Assembly (NCBI GenBank): GCA_903822595.1
Contig: CAIJPS010000038.1
Span: 1 to 32,893, forward strand
Direction of reading: 5' to 3'
Source of the DNA: an uncultured Chlorobiaceae bacterium
Lineage (GTDB): Bacteria; Bacteroidota; Chlorobiia; Chlorobiales; Chlorobiaceae
DNA length: 32,893 nt
Within the stretch, counting starts at the first letter, position 1, and the number at the start of each line of letters is the position of its first letter. Of this stretch, positions 25,372 to 32,893 are shown one piece after another. Both the position numbers and the translations under genes were made by a program. The notes under the pieces are model-generated. The model was given only the letters and a program-made list of their open reading frames with translations. It searched no databases and was not told where the DNA came from.

Positions 25372-26859
25372 ATGGCAGCTAAACCGAAATTTAATTCTCG
25401 CGAGCTGATGGAGAATGCCATCGCAGCAATGAAGCAATCGATCAGTGAGCCGCGCGTGGACGGAGATGTGACACCTAAAGTGGGCGCGGCTCTTTGGAAG
25501 CCGGACGGAACCATCGAGACTGCTTTCCGTGGCGAACTGCGATATGGAGATCATGCGGAATTCACGTTGCTGGAGCGGAAGAATCGGTCAAATGCCCTTG
25601 ATAGTTGCATTCTGTTTGCTACTCTTGAACCCTGCGCTCCCGGAGCTCGGAACCATCCGAAGCTGAGTTGTGCTGAGCGTATCGTGAATGCCCGAATCAA
25701 GGAAGTCTGGGTCGGTTGTCAGGATCCACATCCAAAGGTGGCTGGAAAAGGATTTCGGTTTCTTAAAGACAAAGGTGTCATTGTTCATTTCTTTGACCGT
25801 GACCTGCAGGAGGTGATTGAAAAGGAGAACGATGAGTTTTTCAGGCAAGCCCAAGCCGCAGCCGAAAAACAGAAGCACGAATGGACGCCAGCCATAGCAG
25901 AGTATGACAAGGTCATGCAGGACGTTGATGTTAATGATTTGTGGTCGGATGCTCTTAACAGCTATGAACTTATGCTTATGGGCAAAGGGCGCCACAAGGA
26001 GGATGAGTTTTATCGGAGGCTTTGCCATCAAGGGTTGCTCGAAAAGGTAAAAGACAAGATTCGCCCGACGGGTTTTGGCCTGCTCTTGTTCGCCCGGCAT
26101 CCTCGTGACATGATGGCCCAGGCAGGAATTCTTGGCTCTATCTTCAAAGATGGTAAGGACGAACTGAAAGATTTTGATGGACCGATGGTTCTCGCACCGC
26201 AACAGACGATTCAATGGCTCCGGGACAAATTGCCAAATCCGATTTTACGGACGGAGGCGCAACGTAAAGAGCAGAACGAAATTTATTATGAGCTTATTCG
26301 AGAAGGGGTGGTGAATGCCCTCGTTCATCGTGATTATGGAATCAAGCAAGCTAAGATTCAGCTTGTGGTGACAGAGGAGAAAACGGTGATCCGTAGTCCT
26401 GGAACGCCTATGGAACCGGTCACCTTAAAGCAGTTGCAGGAATTTAACGCTCCAATGTTCAGCCGAAATCCGAGGCTTCATGCGGTTTTCAATACTATGG
26501 AGTTGGCCGAGGAACGAGGGTTTGGGCTGCGCTCAATGAGGGATCGTGCTCAGCAAGCCGGACTGCCTCTTCCAAGTTATGCATGGAATGAGCCCTATCT
26601 TGATTTGACGATATATCGGACGGCTGAAAGTGCGACGAAAACATTAGATGAAGTCATTCTCACAGAACTGAATGACGCAGAGAAAAAGGGTTGGTCGTTT
26701 ATAGTGAGCTCAGGAACTACAACTCAAAGTGAATATGCTCGGGAAATGGAGGTTACGCCACGCACGGCGCAACGGCATTTGTCCCATTTCGTAGATCTGG
26801 GATTGCTTCAGCGAATAGGGAGTGGGCCAGCTACAACATATCAGGTAATTCAGTCATAA
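25372..26859 (+). CDS. RibD-like zinc deaminase fused to a COG2865-type ATPase and winged helix
   Basis: A 495-residue three-part protein. Residues 1-150 are a cytidine-deaminase fold of RibD type: PKVGAAL (35-41), HAE (61-63, His zinc ligand and Glu proton shuttle), PCAPGARNHPKLSC (Cys88 and Cys100 zinc ligands) and QDPHPKVAGKGF (117-128). Residues about 225-420 match the GHKL-type ATPase region of AlbA/Schlafen-linked COG2865 proteins, with NALVHRDY (315-322), SPGTP (342-346) and ERGFGLRSM (381-389). Residues 445-490 are a winged helix. The usual AlbA domain is replaced by the deaminase. No riboflavin genes are nearby and it sits between defence genes, so a nucleotide- or nucleic-acid-editing effector is possible but unproven. 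No clear ribosome site is seen. Confidence 0.82.
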   Translation: MAAKPKFNSRELMENAIAAMKQSISEPRVDGDVTPKVGAALWKPDGTIETAFRGELRYGDHAEFTLLERKNRSNALDSCILFATLEPCAPGARNHPKLSCAERIVNARIKEVWVGCQDPHPKVAGKGFRFLKDKGVIVHFFDRDLQEVIEKENDEFFRQAQAAAEKQKHEWTPAIAEYDKVMQDVDVNDLWSDALNSYELMLMGKGRHKEDEFYRRLCHQGLLEKVKDKIRPTGFGLLLFARHPRDMMAQAGILGSIFKDGKDELKDFDGPMVLAPQQTIQWLRDKLPNPILRTEAQRKEQNEIYYELIREGVVNALVHRDYGIKQAKIQLVVTEEKTVIRSPGTPMEPVTLKQLQEFNAPMFSRNPRLHAVFNTMELAEERGFGLRSMRDRAQQAGLPLPSYAWNEPYLDLTIYRTAESATKTLDEVILTELNDAEKKGWSFIVSSGTTTQSEYAREMEVTPRTAQRHLSHFVDLGLLQRIGSGPATTYQVIQS

Positions 26860-26862
26860 AAG

Positions 26863-27092
26863 TGACATAAATCATGATGTTGTGTTTCGATGTAATGGTA
26901 AAAACGTATAAGTGGTAGTTATCGCGACATGAATCACGACGCTATGTCGCGATGTAATGGTAAAAACGTATGAGTGGTAGTTATCGCGACATGAATCACG
27001 ACATTATGTCGCGATGTAACGGCAAAAGTGAATAAGTAATAGCAATCGCGACAGTAAATAGTGATTTGTTGACGAAAGTAAAAGCAATGCGG
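26863..27092. repeat. 62-bp tandem palindromic repeat array before hsdR
   Basis: Units at 26863-26925 (diverged, 63 bp), 26926-26987 and 26988-27049 (62 bp each), then a decayed partial unit. Each junction holds a perfect 10-bp inverted repeat ATCGCGACAT-N13-ATGTCGCGAT (26921-26953 and 26983-27015), with a conserved AAAACGTAT or related spacer between. It fills the gap between the deaminase and hsdR. Confidence 0.85.
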
Positions 27093-27099
27093 GTTTCTG

Positions 27100-27105
27100 T
27101 ATAAT
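27100..27105 (+). promoter_or_regulatory. Possible -10 box for hsdR
   Basis: TATAAT, 43 bp upstream of the hsdR start, immediately after the repeat array. The only good TTGAC box (27069-27074) is 25 bp away, too far for a standard promoter, so only the -10 is proposed. Confidence 0.3.
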
Positions 27106-27148
27106 TGCTGCAAAGTATAATTTCAATAAGAGCCTATACGAGAACACG

Positions 27149-30070
27149 ATGCCCACACCCTCCGAACACAAAACCGTCCAGGCCCGCATTCTTGCCTATG
27201 CGCAAGAGATCGGCTGGGCCTTTGTTCCCCTCGTGGAGGCGGAGAGGCGGCGCGGGTTTGATCCGGAGGTGCCTATTGCTGACCGCGCGAGAGGTCGTTC
27301 GCTCTTCTTCGACGAACTGCTCGACGCGAAGGTGCGGGAGTTCAACCCGCGCTATACCGAAGTCGAGGGCTCTTTGCTCGGGCAGTTCCGCCATCTTCAT
27401 GCCGATATTTACGGCAACCGGGAATTTGTGGAGCATCTGCGCAACCGGGGCAAATTCTTCGACCATGAGGAAAACCGCGAGCGCGATCTGATCCTGATCG
27501 ATTATGATAATCCGGAGCGGAACTTGTACGAGGTTACGGAGGAGTGGGCCTTTCACAACGGCCACTATGGCACGCGGGAGGATATCGTTTTTCTCATCAA
27601 CGGCATTCCCGTGCTGGTGATCGAGTGCAAGAATGCCGGCAAGGAGGAGGCGATTGCCCTGGGGGTGGATCAGATCCGGCGCTACCACCGCGAGACGCCC
27701 GAGCTCTTCGTGTCGCAGCAGCTCTTCACTGCCACAGACGCTATCGGGTTTTCCTACGGGGTGAGCTGGAACTCGGTGCGGCGGAACATTTTCAACTGGA
27801 AGGACGGGGAGGTCGGCAAGCTGGAGGCCAAGGTCAAGAGCTTCTGCTCCATCCCGCAGGTGCTGGCCTTCCTGAAGGAGTACATCCTTTTTGCCGAGAA
27901 GGACGAAGAGCTGAACAAATATATCCTGCGCCAGCACCAGACCGGCGCGGTGGAGCAGGTGGTCAGGCGCGCCCTTGATCCCGCTCGCAGGCGCGGTCTC
28001 GTCTGGCATACCCAGGGGAGCGGCAAGACCTTCACCATGATCAAGGCGGCGGAGCTGCTTTTTCGCGCACCGAAGGCGGACAAGCCGACCATCCTCCTGA
28101 TGATCGACCGAAACGAACTGGAAGATCAGATGCTCAAAAATCTTGCTGCACTGGGGCTGGATAATCTGGAACATGCCACCAGCATTGCACGGCTCAACAA
28201 GCTTTTGCGTGACGACTACCGGGGCATCATTGTCACCATGATCCACAAGTTCCGCGACATGCCGCCCGATATCAATACCCGGTCGAACATCTATGTCATG
28301 ATGGATGAGGCGCACCGTACCACGGGTGGTGACTTGGGTAACTTCCTCATGGCCGGTCTGCCGAACGCCAGTTACATCGGCTTTACCGGCACCCCGGTGG
28401 ACAAGACCGTCTATGGCAAGGGGACCTTCAAGACCTTCGGCTGCGAGGATGACAAAGGCTATCTGCACAAGTATTCCATTGCAGAGAGCATTGGTGACGG
28501 CACGACGCTGCCGCTCTACTACGCTCTTGCCCCGAACGAGATGCTGGTGCCGCACGATATCCTCGACAAGGAGTTTCTCTCCCTGGCTGGAGCCGAGGGT
28601 GTGGCTGATATCGAGGAGCTGAACAAGATTCTTGAACGGGCGGTGAACCTGAAGAACTTTCTCAAGGGCAAAGATCGAATAGAGAAAGTGGCCCGATTTG
28701 TTGCAGAACACTACCGTGAGAATGTTGAGCCGCTGGGGTACAAGGCCTTTCTGGTCGGCGTCGACCGCGAGGCCTGCGCACTCTATAAACATGCGCTTGA
28801 TCAGTTCCTGCCAGCCGAATATTCCGAGGTTGTCTACACCGGCAACAACAATGACTCTGCGCTGCTCAAGGAGTTCCATCTCGATCCCAAAAAGGAGCGG
28901 CAGATTCGCAAGAGTTTCGGCAAGCTTGGCCAGCAGCCGAAGATCCTGATTGTCACAGAGAAGCTGCTCACCGGGTTCGACGCGCCCGTGCTCTATGCGA
29001 TGTATCTCGATAAGCCGATGCGCGACCATATCCTGCTGCAGGCCATCGCAAGGGTGAACCGTCCATACGAAAACGAGATGCTGGAGATGGTGAAGCCGCA
29101 CGGTTTTGTGCTCGATTTTGTGGGTATTTTCGACAAGCTGGAGAAGGCGCTCTGTTTCGACAGCGAAGAGATTAATGCCATCGTGAAGGATATCAAGCTC
29201 CTGAAAGTGCTGTTCCGGAACAAGATGGAGCAGCAGGCCCCTGAGTATCTCGGGCTGATTGAACGGAACTTTGACGACAAGGATGTCGATACCCTGATTG
29301 AGCGCTTCCGCGATCCGGAACGGCGCAAGGCGTTTTTCAAGGAGTACAAGGAGATCGAGATGCTCTACGAAATCATCTCACCTGATGCCTTCCTACGCCC
29401 CTTCATCGATGATTACAGCACACTTTCGGCGATGTATGCTGTTGTGAGAAATGCCTATACGAGGCGCGTTATGGTCGATCGCGTATTTCAGAGAAAGACC
29501 AGTAAGCTGGTACAGAAGTATGTCGGAACCAGTTCCATTCATCCTGTCAGCGAAATTCTGGAAATCAACGAGGAGACCATCAAGTATATTGCCGAGCGCA
29601 AAGGCGGAGATGGGAAAAAGGTCATTAACCTGGTCAAGAGTATTGAAAAAATAGCGGAAGATGAGAGCGATGACCCGTATCTGATCGCCATGGCCGAGCG
29701 GGCTCAGGCGGTACAGCAGAGTTTTGAGGATCGCCAGACCAGCACGGCTGATGCGCTGGAGAAGTTATTGAGGGAAGTTGAGGCGAACGAGGCGCGAAAA
29801 AAGGAGCAGGCTGAGAAGGGCTTTGACGGGCTGACCTACTTTGTCTATCGTACGCTCCTTGATGCGAAGATCGAAAACCCGGAAGAGGTGAGCCGCAGGA
29901 TCAAACATGCTTTCATCGAGTTTCCCAACTGGAAGAAGAGTGAAAATTCTCTGCGCGAATTGCGCAAGAAGGTGACCTTCGCCGTTCTGGCCCATAGTGA
30001 TGACATGGAACAGGTGACGGCTCTGGTGAAGCAGCTTTTCAGGCTGCTTGAAAAGGCAAACAGGATATAA
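27149..30070 (+). CDS. hsdR: Type I restriction endonuclease subunit HsdR
   Basis: A 973-residue restriction/translocase subunit. The N-terminal PD-(D/E)xK nuclease has Asp145 (EDIVF) and VIECKNAG (ECK at 159-161). The helicase has Walker A TQGSGKT (288-294), DEAHRT (386-391) and GFTGTPVD (411-418), and motif VI-like AIARVNRPY further on. The C-terminal third is the helical HsdR region that binds the M2S complex. It should cut DNA distant from unmethylated HsdS sites. It is separated from hsdMS by ~5.2 kb of SPARSA, relic and deaminase genes, an unusual split. GAGAA is upstream of the ATG. High G+C, like hsdM. Confidence 0.96.
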   Translation: MPTPSEHKTVQARILAYAQEIGWAFVPLVEAERRRGFDPEVPIADRARGRSLFFDELLDAKVREFNPRYTEVEGSLLGQFRHLHADIYGNREFVEHLRNRGKFFDHEENRERDLILIDYDNPERNLYEVTEEWAFHNGHYGTREDIVFLINGIPVLVIECKNAGKEEAIALGVDQIRRYHRETPELFVSQQLFTATDAIGFSYGVSWNSVRRNIFNWKDGEVGKLEAKVKSFCSIPQVLAFLKEYILFAEKDEELNKYILRQHQTGAVEQVVRRALDPARRRGLVWHTQGSGKTFTMIKAAELLFRAPKADKPTILLMIDRNELEDQMLKNLAALGLDNLEHATSIARLNKLLRDDYRGIIVTMIHKFRDMPPDINTRSNIYVMMDEAHRTTGGDLGNFLMAGLPNASYIGFTGTPVDKTVYGKGTFKTFGCEDDKGYLHKYSIAESIGDGTTLPLYYALAPNEMLVPHDILDKEFLSLAGAEGVADIEELNKILERAVNLKNFLKGKDRIEKVARFVAEHYRENVEPLGYKAFLVGVDREACALYKHALDQFLPAEYSEVVYTGNNNDSALLKEFHLDPKKERQIRKSFGKLGQQPKILIVTEKLLTGFDAPVLYAMYLDKPMRDHILLQAIARVNRPYENEMLEMVKPHGFVLDFVGIFDKLEKALCFDSEEINAIVKDIKLLKVLFRNKMEQQAPEYLGLIERNFDDKDVDTLIERFRDPERRKAFFKEYKEIEMLYEIISPDAFLRPFIDDYSTLSAMYAVVRNAYTRRVMVDRVFQRKTSKLVQKYVGTSSIHPVSEILEINEETIKYIAERKGGDGKKVINLVKSIEKIAEDESDDPYLIAMAERAQAVQQSFEDRQTSTADALEKLLREVEANEARKKEQAEKGFDGLTYFVYRTLLDAKIENPEEVSRRIKHAFIEFPNWKKSENSLRELRKKVTFAVLAHSDDMEQVTALVKQLFRLLEKANRI

Positions 30071-30074
30071 TGTG

Positions 30075-30410
30075 ATGGCAGTACTGGATCAAAAACGAGC
30101 GTTTAAAAAACGAACCTGGCACTGGGCAGAAAAACTCGACGTCAAGGTGGCATGGCTTGGTGTGCGCATGATGCGGAATAAATGGGCATCCTGTTCCACC
30201 AATGGCCACATGAACTTTAATGTCGAATTGTTATTGCTCGATCCTGAGCTCTGGGACTATGTCATCGTCCACGAACTGCTCCATTTCTTCGTTCCCAACC
30301 ACGGCAAGCTCTGGAAGAGCCTTATGCGGCTCCATCTGGGGGAGTATGAGCTGTATGAAGCAGCGTTAAAGAAGCTGGCGCGTATCAAGCCGCCGCCGCG
30401 GACTCGTTGA
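30075..30410 (+). CDS. YgjP-like (DUF45) metallopeptidase-domain protein
   Basis: A 111-residue protein with a zincin motif [15 protein letters not shown] (HExxH plus a third His) and the family landmark [15 protein letters not shown] upstream. YgjP/DUF45 proteins are SprT/WrbA-like metalloprotease folds of poorly known function that very often follow hsdR in type I loci. The ATG at 30075, 4 bp after the hsdR stop, is preferred; an in-frame ATG at 30048 would start inside hsdR. AGGAT lies upstream. Likely the last gene of the hsdR unit. Confidence 0.85.
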   Translation: MAVLDQKRAFKKRTWHWAEKLDVKVAWLGVRMMRNKWASCSTNGHMNFNVELLLLDPELWDYVIVHELLHFFVPNHGKLWKSLMRLHLGEYELYEAALKKLARIKPPPRTR

Positions 30411-30473
30411 CGTGCTTTCGTATCACAAACACGAAATCGTTCTGAAGTTTATTGAAATCCCGTTTTGTCATTT

Positions 30474-30642
30474 TGTCTCCTCCCACCCGCTCAATTTCGC
30501 GTTGCTGAAGAACGCGCAGGAGTCGAACCTGTGCCTGGGGAGGTAGTTCGCCGATCTCTTCAAGAAAGATGGTTCCGCCGCTTGCGCGCTCGAAGCGCCC
30601 GTGCTTCCGGGAAACGGCTCCGGTAAAGGCACCTTTTTCCTG
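30474..30642 (-). pseudogene. Fragment of a sigma-54 activator AAA+ domain
   Basis: One minus-strand frame reads [17 protein letters not shown], then [14 protein letters not shown] and [16 protein letters not shown], the sigma-54 contact loop and Walker B region of an enhancer-binding protein. The match begins abruptly near 30642 and ends after the GGDK near 30474; no Walker A or HTH part remains. Leu-Glu-Glu replaces the usual LDE. It is a relic unrelated by position to the activator at the window start. Confidence 0.8.
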
Positions 30643-30728
30643 GCACGGATGTTGTTGTTGTATAAGAAGGTATCAGCCATTGGATGTTTGCGTGCAAGCG
30701 CCTCAATTTGTGAAGAACAGGAGAAATC

Positions 30729-31643
30729 ATGACTACCACCATGAACAACGTTGTCGAAATTATAGAGTTTACCGATCCGGTCTGCACCTGGTGCTGGGGC
30801 AGCGAACCAGTATTGCGCAAGCTGGAATCCAGATTTGGCGAACAGGTGAAAATCAGTTTTATCATGGCCGGATTGGTGAAGGACATCACTTCATTTTATG
30901 ATAGCTACAATGACATTGGAGGTGACCCGGTTCGCTCCAACAGAAATATTGCCAAACATTGGCTGGATGCCTCTGAACGCCATGGTATGCCGGTACAAAG
31001 CGAGGGATTCAGGCTGTTTTCTAAAGAATTCCCGTCAACCTATCCGCAAAACATTGCCTATAAAGCCGCACAGATACAGGATCAAGTGCTGGCAAACAGG
31101 TTTCTCCGGCGCATCCGTGAAGCGTCGGCTGCCGAGGCGAAGTTGACGAATACAACCGAAGTGCTTGTGGAATTGGTAGCAGAAGTCGGTCTGGATGTTG
31201 CCCGTTTCCTGGAAGACTTTACGAGCGGCACCGCCCGAAAGGCATTCGAAGCGGATCTTGCTTTGACGGCTCGTTACAAGGCCCATGGTTATCCAACTTT
31301 TCTTGTACGGTTTGGCGAGAAGGAGACGCTTCTTCGCGGGTACAAGAGATATGAAGAGTTCAAGGCTGTCATTGATTATTTGTCAAACGGGACAATCAAC
31401 GAACGCCTTGTTCCGCCCGGTGAAGAGTCAATCATTCAGTTTATAAGAACGTATGGCTCGGTTGCGCCAATAGAGATCAAAATGGCTTTCGATCTTAGTG
31501 ATGCTGAATTGAATTCGACAGTGGACTCTCTACTGAAGCAAAAGTTGATTACGCGACGTGCAGCGGGAAACGGATATTTTATTTCACCAGCAATCAGTTC
31601 AATGGCCTGTGATAACGCAACAGGCATTTGCACAACAGTTTAA
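30729..31643 (+). CDS. Cytoplasmic DsbA-family oxidoreductase with C-terminal winged helix
   Basis: A 304-residue protein. The thioredoxin-fold/DsbA region spans about 8-218, with redox motif CTWC (19-22) in FTDPVCTWCWGSEP and cis-Pro189 in HGYPTFLV. The start resembles FrnE/SpxH-like cytosolic DsbA proteins, and there is no signal peptide. Residues about 232-285 (IRTYGSVAPIEIKMAFDL, then a recognition-like helix and GNGYFIS) look like a winged helix. Two more cysteines close the protein (Cys294 and Cys301 in CDNATGIC). This could be a redox-linked regulator or adaptor. GGAG lies 8 nt before the ATG. It stands alone, after a pseudogene stretch. Confidence 0.85.
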   Translation: MTTTMNNVVEIIEFTDPVCTWCWGSEPVLRKLESRFGEQVKISFIMAGLVKDITSFYDSYNDIGGDPVRSNRNIAKHWLDASERHGMPVQSEGFRLFSKEFPSTYPQNIAYKAAQIQDQVLANRFLRRIREASAAEAKLTNTTEVLVELVAEVGLDVARFLEDFTSGTARKAFEADLALTARYKAHGYPTFLVRFGEKETLLRGYKRYEEFKAVIDYLSNGTINERLVPPGEESIIQFIRTYGSVAPIEIKMAFDLSDAELNSTVDSLLKQKLITRRAAGNGYFISPAISSMACDNATGICTTV

Positions 31644-31775
31644 CGGCAAGTCACAAATTACGGCGCCTAAAAAAAGAACCGGAGAGGTTCTCGGGAAAAT
31701 GGGCGTAGCCTTGCGGTCCGCGGCTTCATCAAGAAACTCAAGCAGTTTCTTTTCGTCCGGATCATGTTTGAACAT
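31599..31775 (-). pseudogene. Possible 5' fragment of a lost gene
   Basis: A 58-residue frame starts MFKHDPDEKKLLEFLDEAAD, which looks like real protein, but after about residue 28 it turns Cys-rich and unlike a normal protein, and its end overlaps the DsbA-like gene on the other strand. Likely a gene start cut by rearrangement. Family not recognised. Confidence 0.4.
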
Positions 31776-31883
31776 GGTATTTTTTCACTTTTAGATTGAA
31801 ATGCCTTGTATTCCTATATAGTAAAGCTATAAATTGCCTTGTAAATTAAAATATTCGCTGTTTTGTCACCTTAATCATGGTAC

Positions 31884-32789
31884 ATGCTTCGATTTATTGA
31901 TAACGATCTTCGGCGCTGGCAGGAAAGTTCACGCCGCAAACCTCTTATTCTGAGGGGCGCTCGTCAGGTTGGCAAAACCTGGTCACTCAAAGAGTTTGGA
32001 AAAAACCGGTTTGAATCTCTTGCTCTCGTCGATCTTGAGCGAAATCAGCCCCTTCGCAAGCTCTTCGATGGCGACCTGAAGGTAACGCGCATCTGCTCCG
32101 ATCTTGAAGTTATTCTTCAGCAAAAGATAACTCCGGGAAAAACGCTGCTCTTTTTTGATGAGATACAGGCCTGTCCCCGTGCCATAACCGCCCTGCGCTA
32201 TTTTTATGAGGAGATGCCGGAACTTCATGTTGTCGCCGCGGGTTCGCTCCTTGAATTTGCGCTTGAAGAGAGTTCTTTCCCTGTGGGCAGGGTTCAGTTT
32301 CTCAATCTCTATCCGCTTTGTTTTGCTGAATATCTGGAGGCAATCGGCAACGGCGCTGCGGCAACGGCTGTTCTGGGCAATCCGGCTGAAATATCACCCG
32401 CAGTGCATGAGCTTCTGCGCGAGGAGCTGAAACGTTATTTCTTTATCGGGGGCATGCCTGCGGCTGTCAAGGCATACCTTGAAAATCAATCATTGCGTGA
32501 TGCCTTTGAGGTACAACAAGAGATTGCTGAGTCATACAGGATGGACTTTGCCAAATATACTCCGAGGGTTGACCGCTTCTGTCTCGATTCGGTCTTTACC
32601 TCCCTGTCGCAGCATATCGGACAACAGATCAAATATGCACGCCTCGGTGAAGGGTACAGCAACCCGACACTGAAAAAAGCATTCGATGCCTTGTGTCTGG
32701 CTCAGGTAGCCCGAAGAATCCCCTCGGTCGATCCATCGGGGCTTCCTTTAGGCCGAAGTTCCCCGGCTAAAAATCGTATAACCAATTGA
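31884..32789 (+). CDS. DUF4143/AAA ATPase, 3'-truncated
   Basis: Residues 20-130 carry the AAA fold: GARQVGKTW (25-33, Walker A), LLFFDEIQACPRA (88-100, Walker B) and VVAAGSLLEFAL. Then come FFIGGMPAAVKAYLE and the DUF4143 start (QQEIAESYRMDFAKY). Family members are usually ~400-450 residues and include a C-terminal nuclease-like part; this one changes after SVDPSGLPLG to an unrelated RSSPAKNRITN and stops at 301. It is therefore probably cut by a rearrangement, and a working product is doubtful. The ribosome site is poor. Confidence 0.82.
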   Translation: MLRFIDNDLRRWQESSRRKPLILRGARQVGKTWSLKEFGKNRFESLALVDLERNQPLRKLFDGDLKVTRICSDLEVILQQKITPGKTLLFFDEIQACPRAITALRYFYEEMPELHVVAAGSLLEFALEESSFPVGRVQFLNLYPLCFAEYLEAIGNGAAATAVLGNPAEISPAVHELLREELKRYFFIGGMPAAVKAYLENQSLRDAFEVQQEIAESYRMDFAKYTPRVDRFCLDSVFTSLSQHIGQQIKYARLGEGYSNPTLKKAFDALCLAQVARRIPSVDPSGLPLGRSSPAKNRITN

Positions 32790-32841
32790 TTTTTGATAAA
32801 TTGCAGGGTTTTTGCGTGTTTTGTACCCATGTAAATTACTT

Positions 32842-32857
32842 CAAAACAGTTGTTTTG
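32842..32857. promoter_or_regulatory. Palindrome near the right edge
   Basis: CAAAACAGTTGTTTTG, a 7-bp inverted repeat with a 2-bp centre, in the otherwise gene-free last ~100 bp. It could be an operator or IS end; there is no further evidence. Confidence 0.3.
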
Positions 32858-32893
32858 TATGGAATTAATCGATATATTGATTCCATGCACATC

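Noticed and set aside
25372-25820. Riboflavin biosynthesis RibD
   Set aside because: Only the deaminase half resembles RibD; the reductase half is replaced by an ATPase and winged helix, and no rib genes are near.
26863-27092. CRISPR array
   Set aside because: The units are contiguous 62-bp tandem repeats with no unique spacers, and no cas genes are present.
27134-29101. 655-codon open frame on the minus strand
   Set aside because: Antisense shadow of hsdR, which has all expected motifs on the plus strand.

Overview
The window looks like chromosome of a green sulfur bacterium (Chlorobium/Pelodictyon-type Chlorobiaceae). This is an inference from protein style: a short ferredoxin beside thioredoxin and CcdA, CsbD/Lmo0937 stress genes, and an ACT protein paired with an aminotransferase. 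There is no rRNA or marker gene to prove it. I recognised no tRNA, rRNA, CRISPR array or intact transposase.

Region 1 (1-7275) is mostly housekeeping. It holds a 5'-truncated GAF-type sigma-54 activator, a minus-strand pair of papain-like protease and chagasin-type inhibitor, a minus-strand pair of tandem-ACT protein and PLP aminotransferase, and an RNB-domain ribonuclease.

Region 2 (7276-14445) is a stress/redox patch with many scars. It has the tail of a lost catalase-peroxidase (katG), then a di-haem cytochrome c peroxidase whose lipoprotein signal peptide is cut from the enzyme by an in-frame TAA. Two ~90% identical FMN reductases flank small stress genes (Lmo0937-like, CsbD) and an atypical Nramp transporter. 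Small envelope genes, a degenerate ECF-sigma-like gene and two copies of an ~85-bp element with inverted ends follow.

Region 3 (15014-30410) is a defence island. hipBA comes first, then a short redox insert: a ferredoxin broken at an A-tract, a periplasmic thioredoxin and CcdA. The main operon is hsdM, a Fic-C-type winged-helix gene, hsdS, SIR2-APAZ and a short prokaryotic Argonaute. Every junction in it overlaps (three ATGA junctions and one 8-nt overlap). The last two genes form a SPARSA-type NAD-depleting abortive-infection system, here apparently translationally coupled to a type I restriction-modification operon. Next come a broken copy of the hsdR 5' end, a RibD-like deaminase fused to an ATPase/winged-helix module, a 62-bp tandem palindromic repeat array, full-length hsdR and a YgjP-type metallopeptidase. 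A third short hsdR-start relic lies directly after hipA, so three defence modules each end at an hsdR start. This suggests the hsdR 5' end is a repeated recombination joint.

Region 4 (30411-32893) holds a sigma-54 activator fragment, a cytoplasmic DsbA-like oxidoreductase with a C-terminal winged helix, a probable gene fragment, and a 3'-truncated DUF4143-type ATPase.
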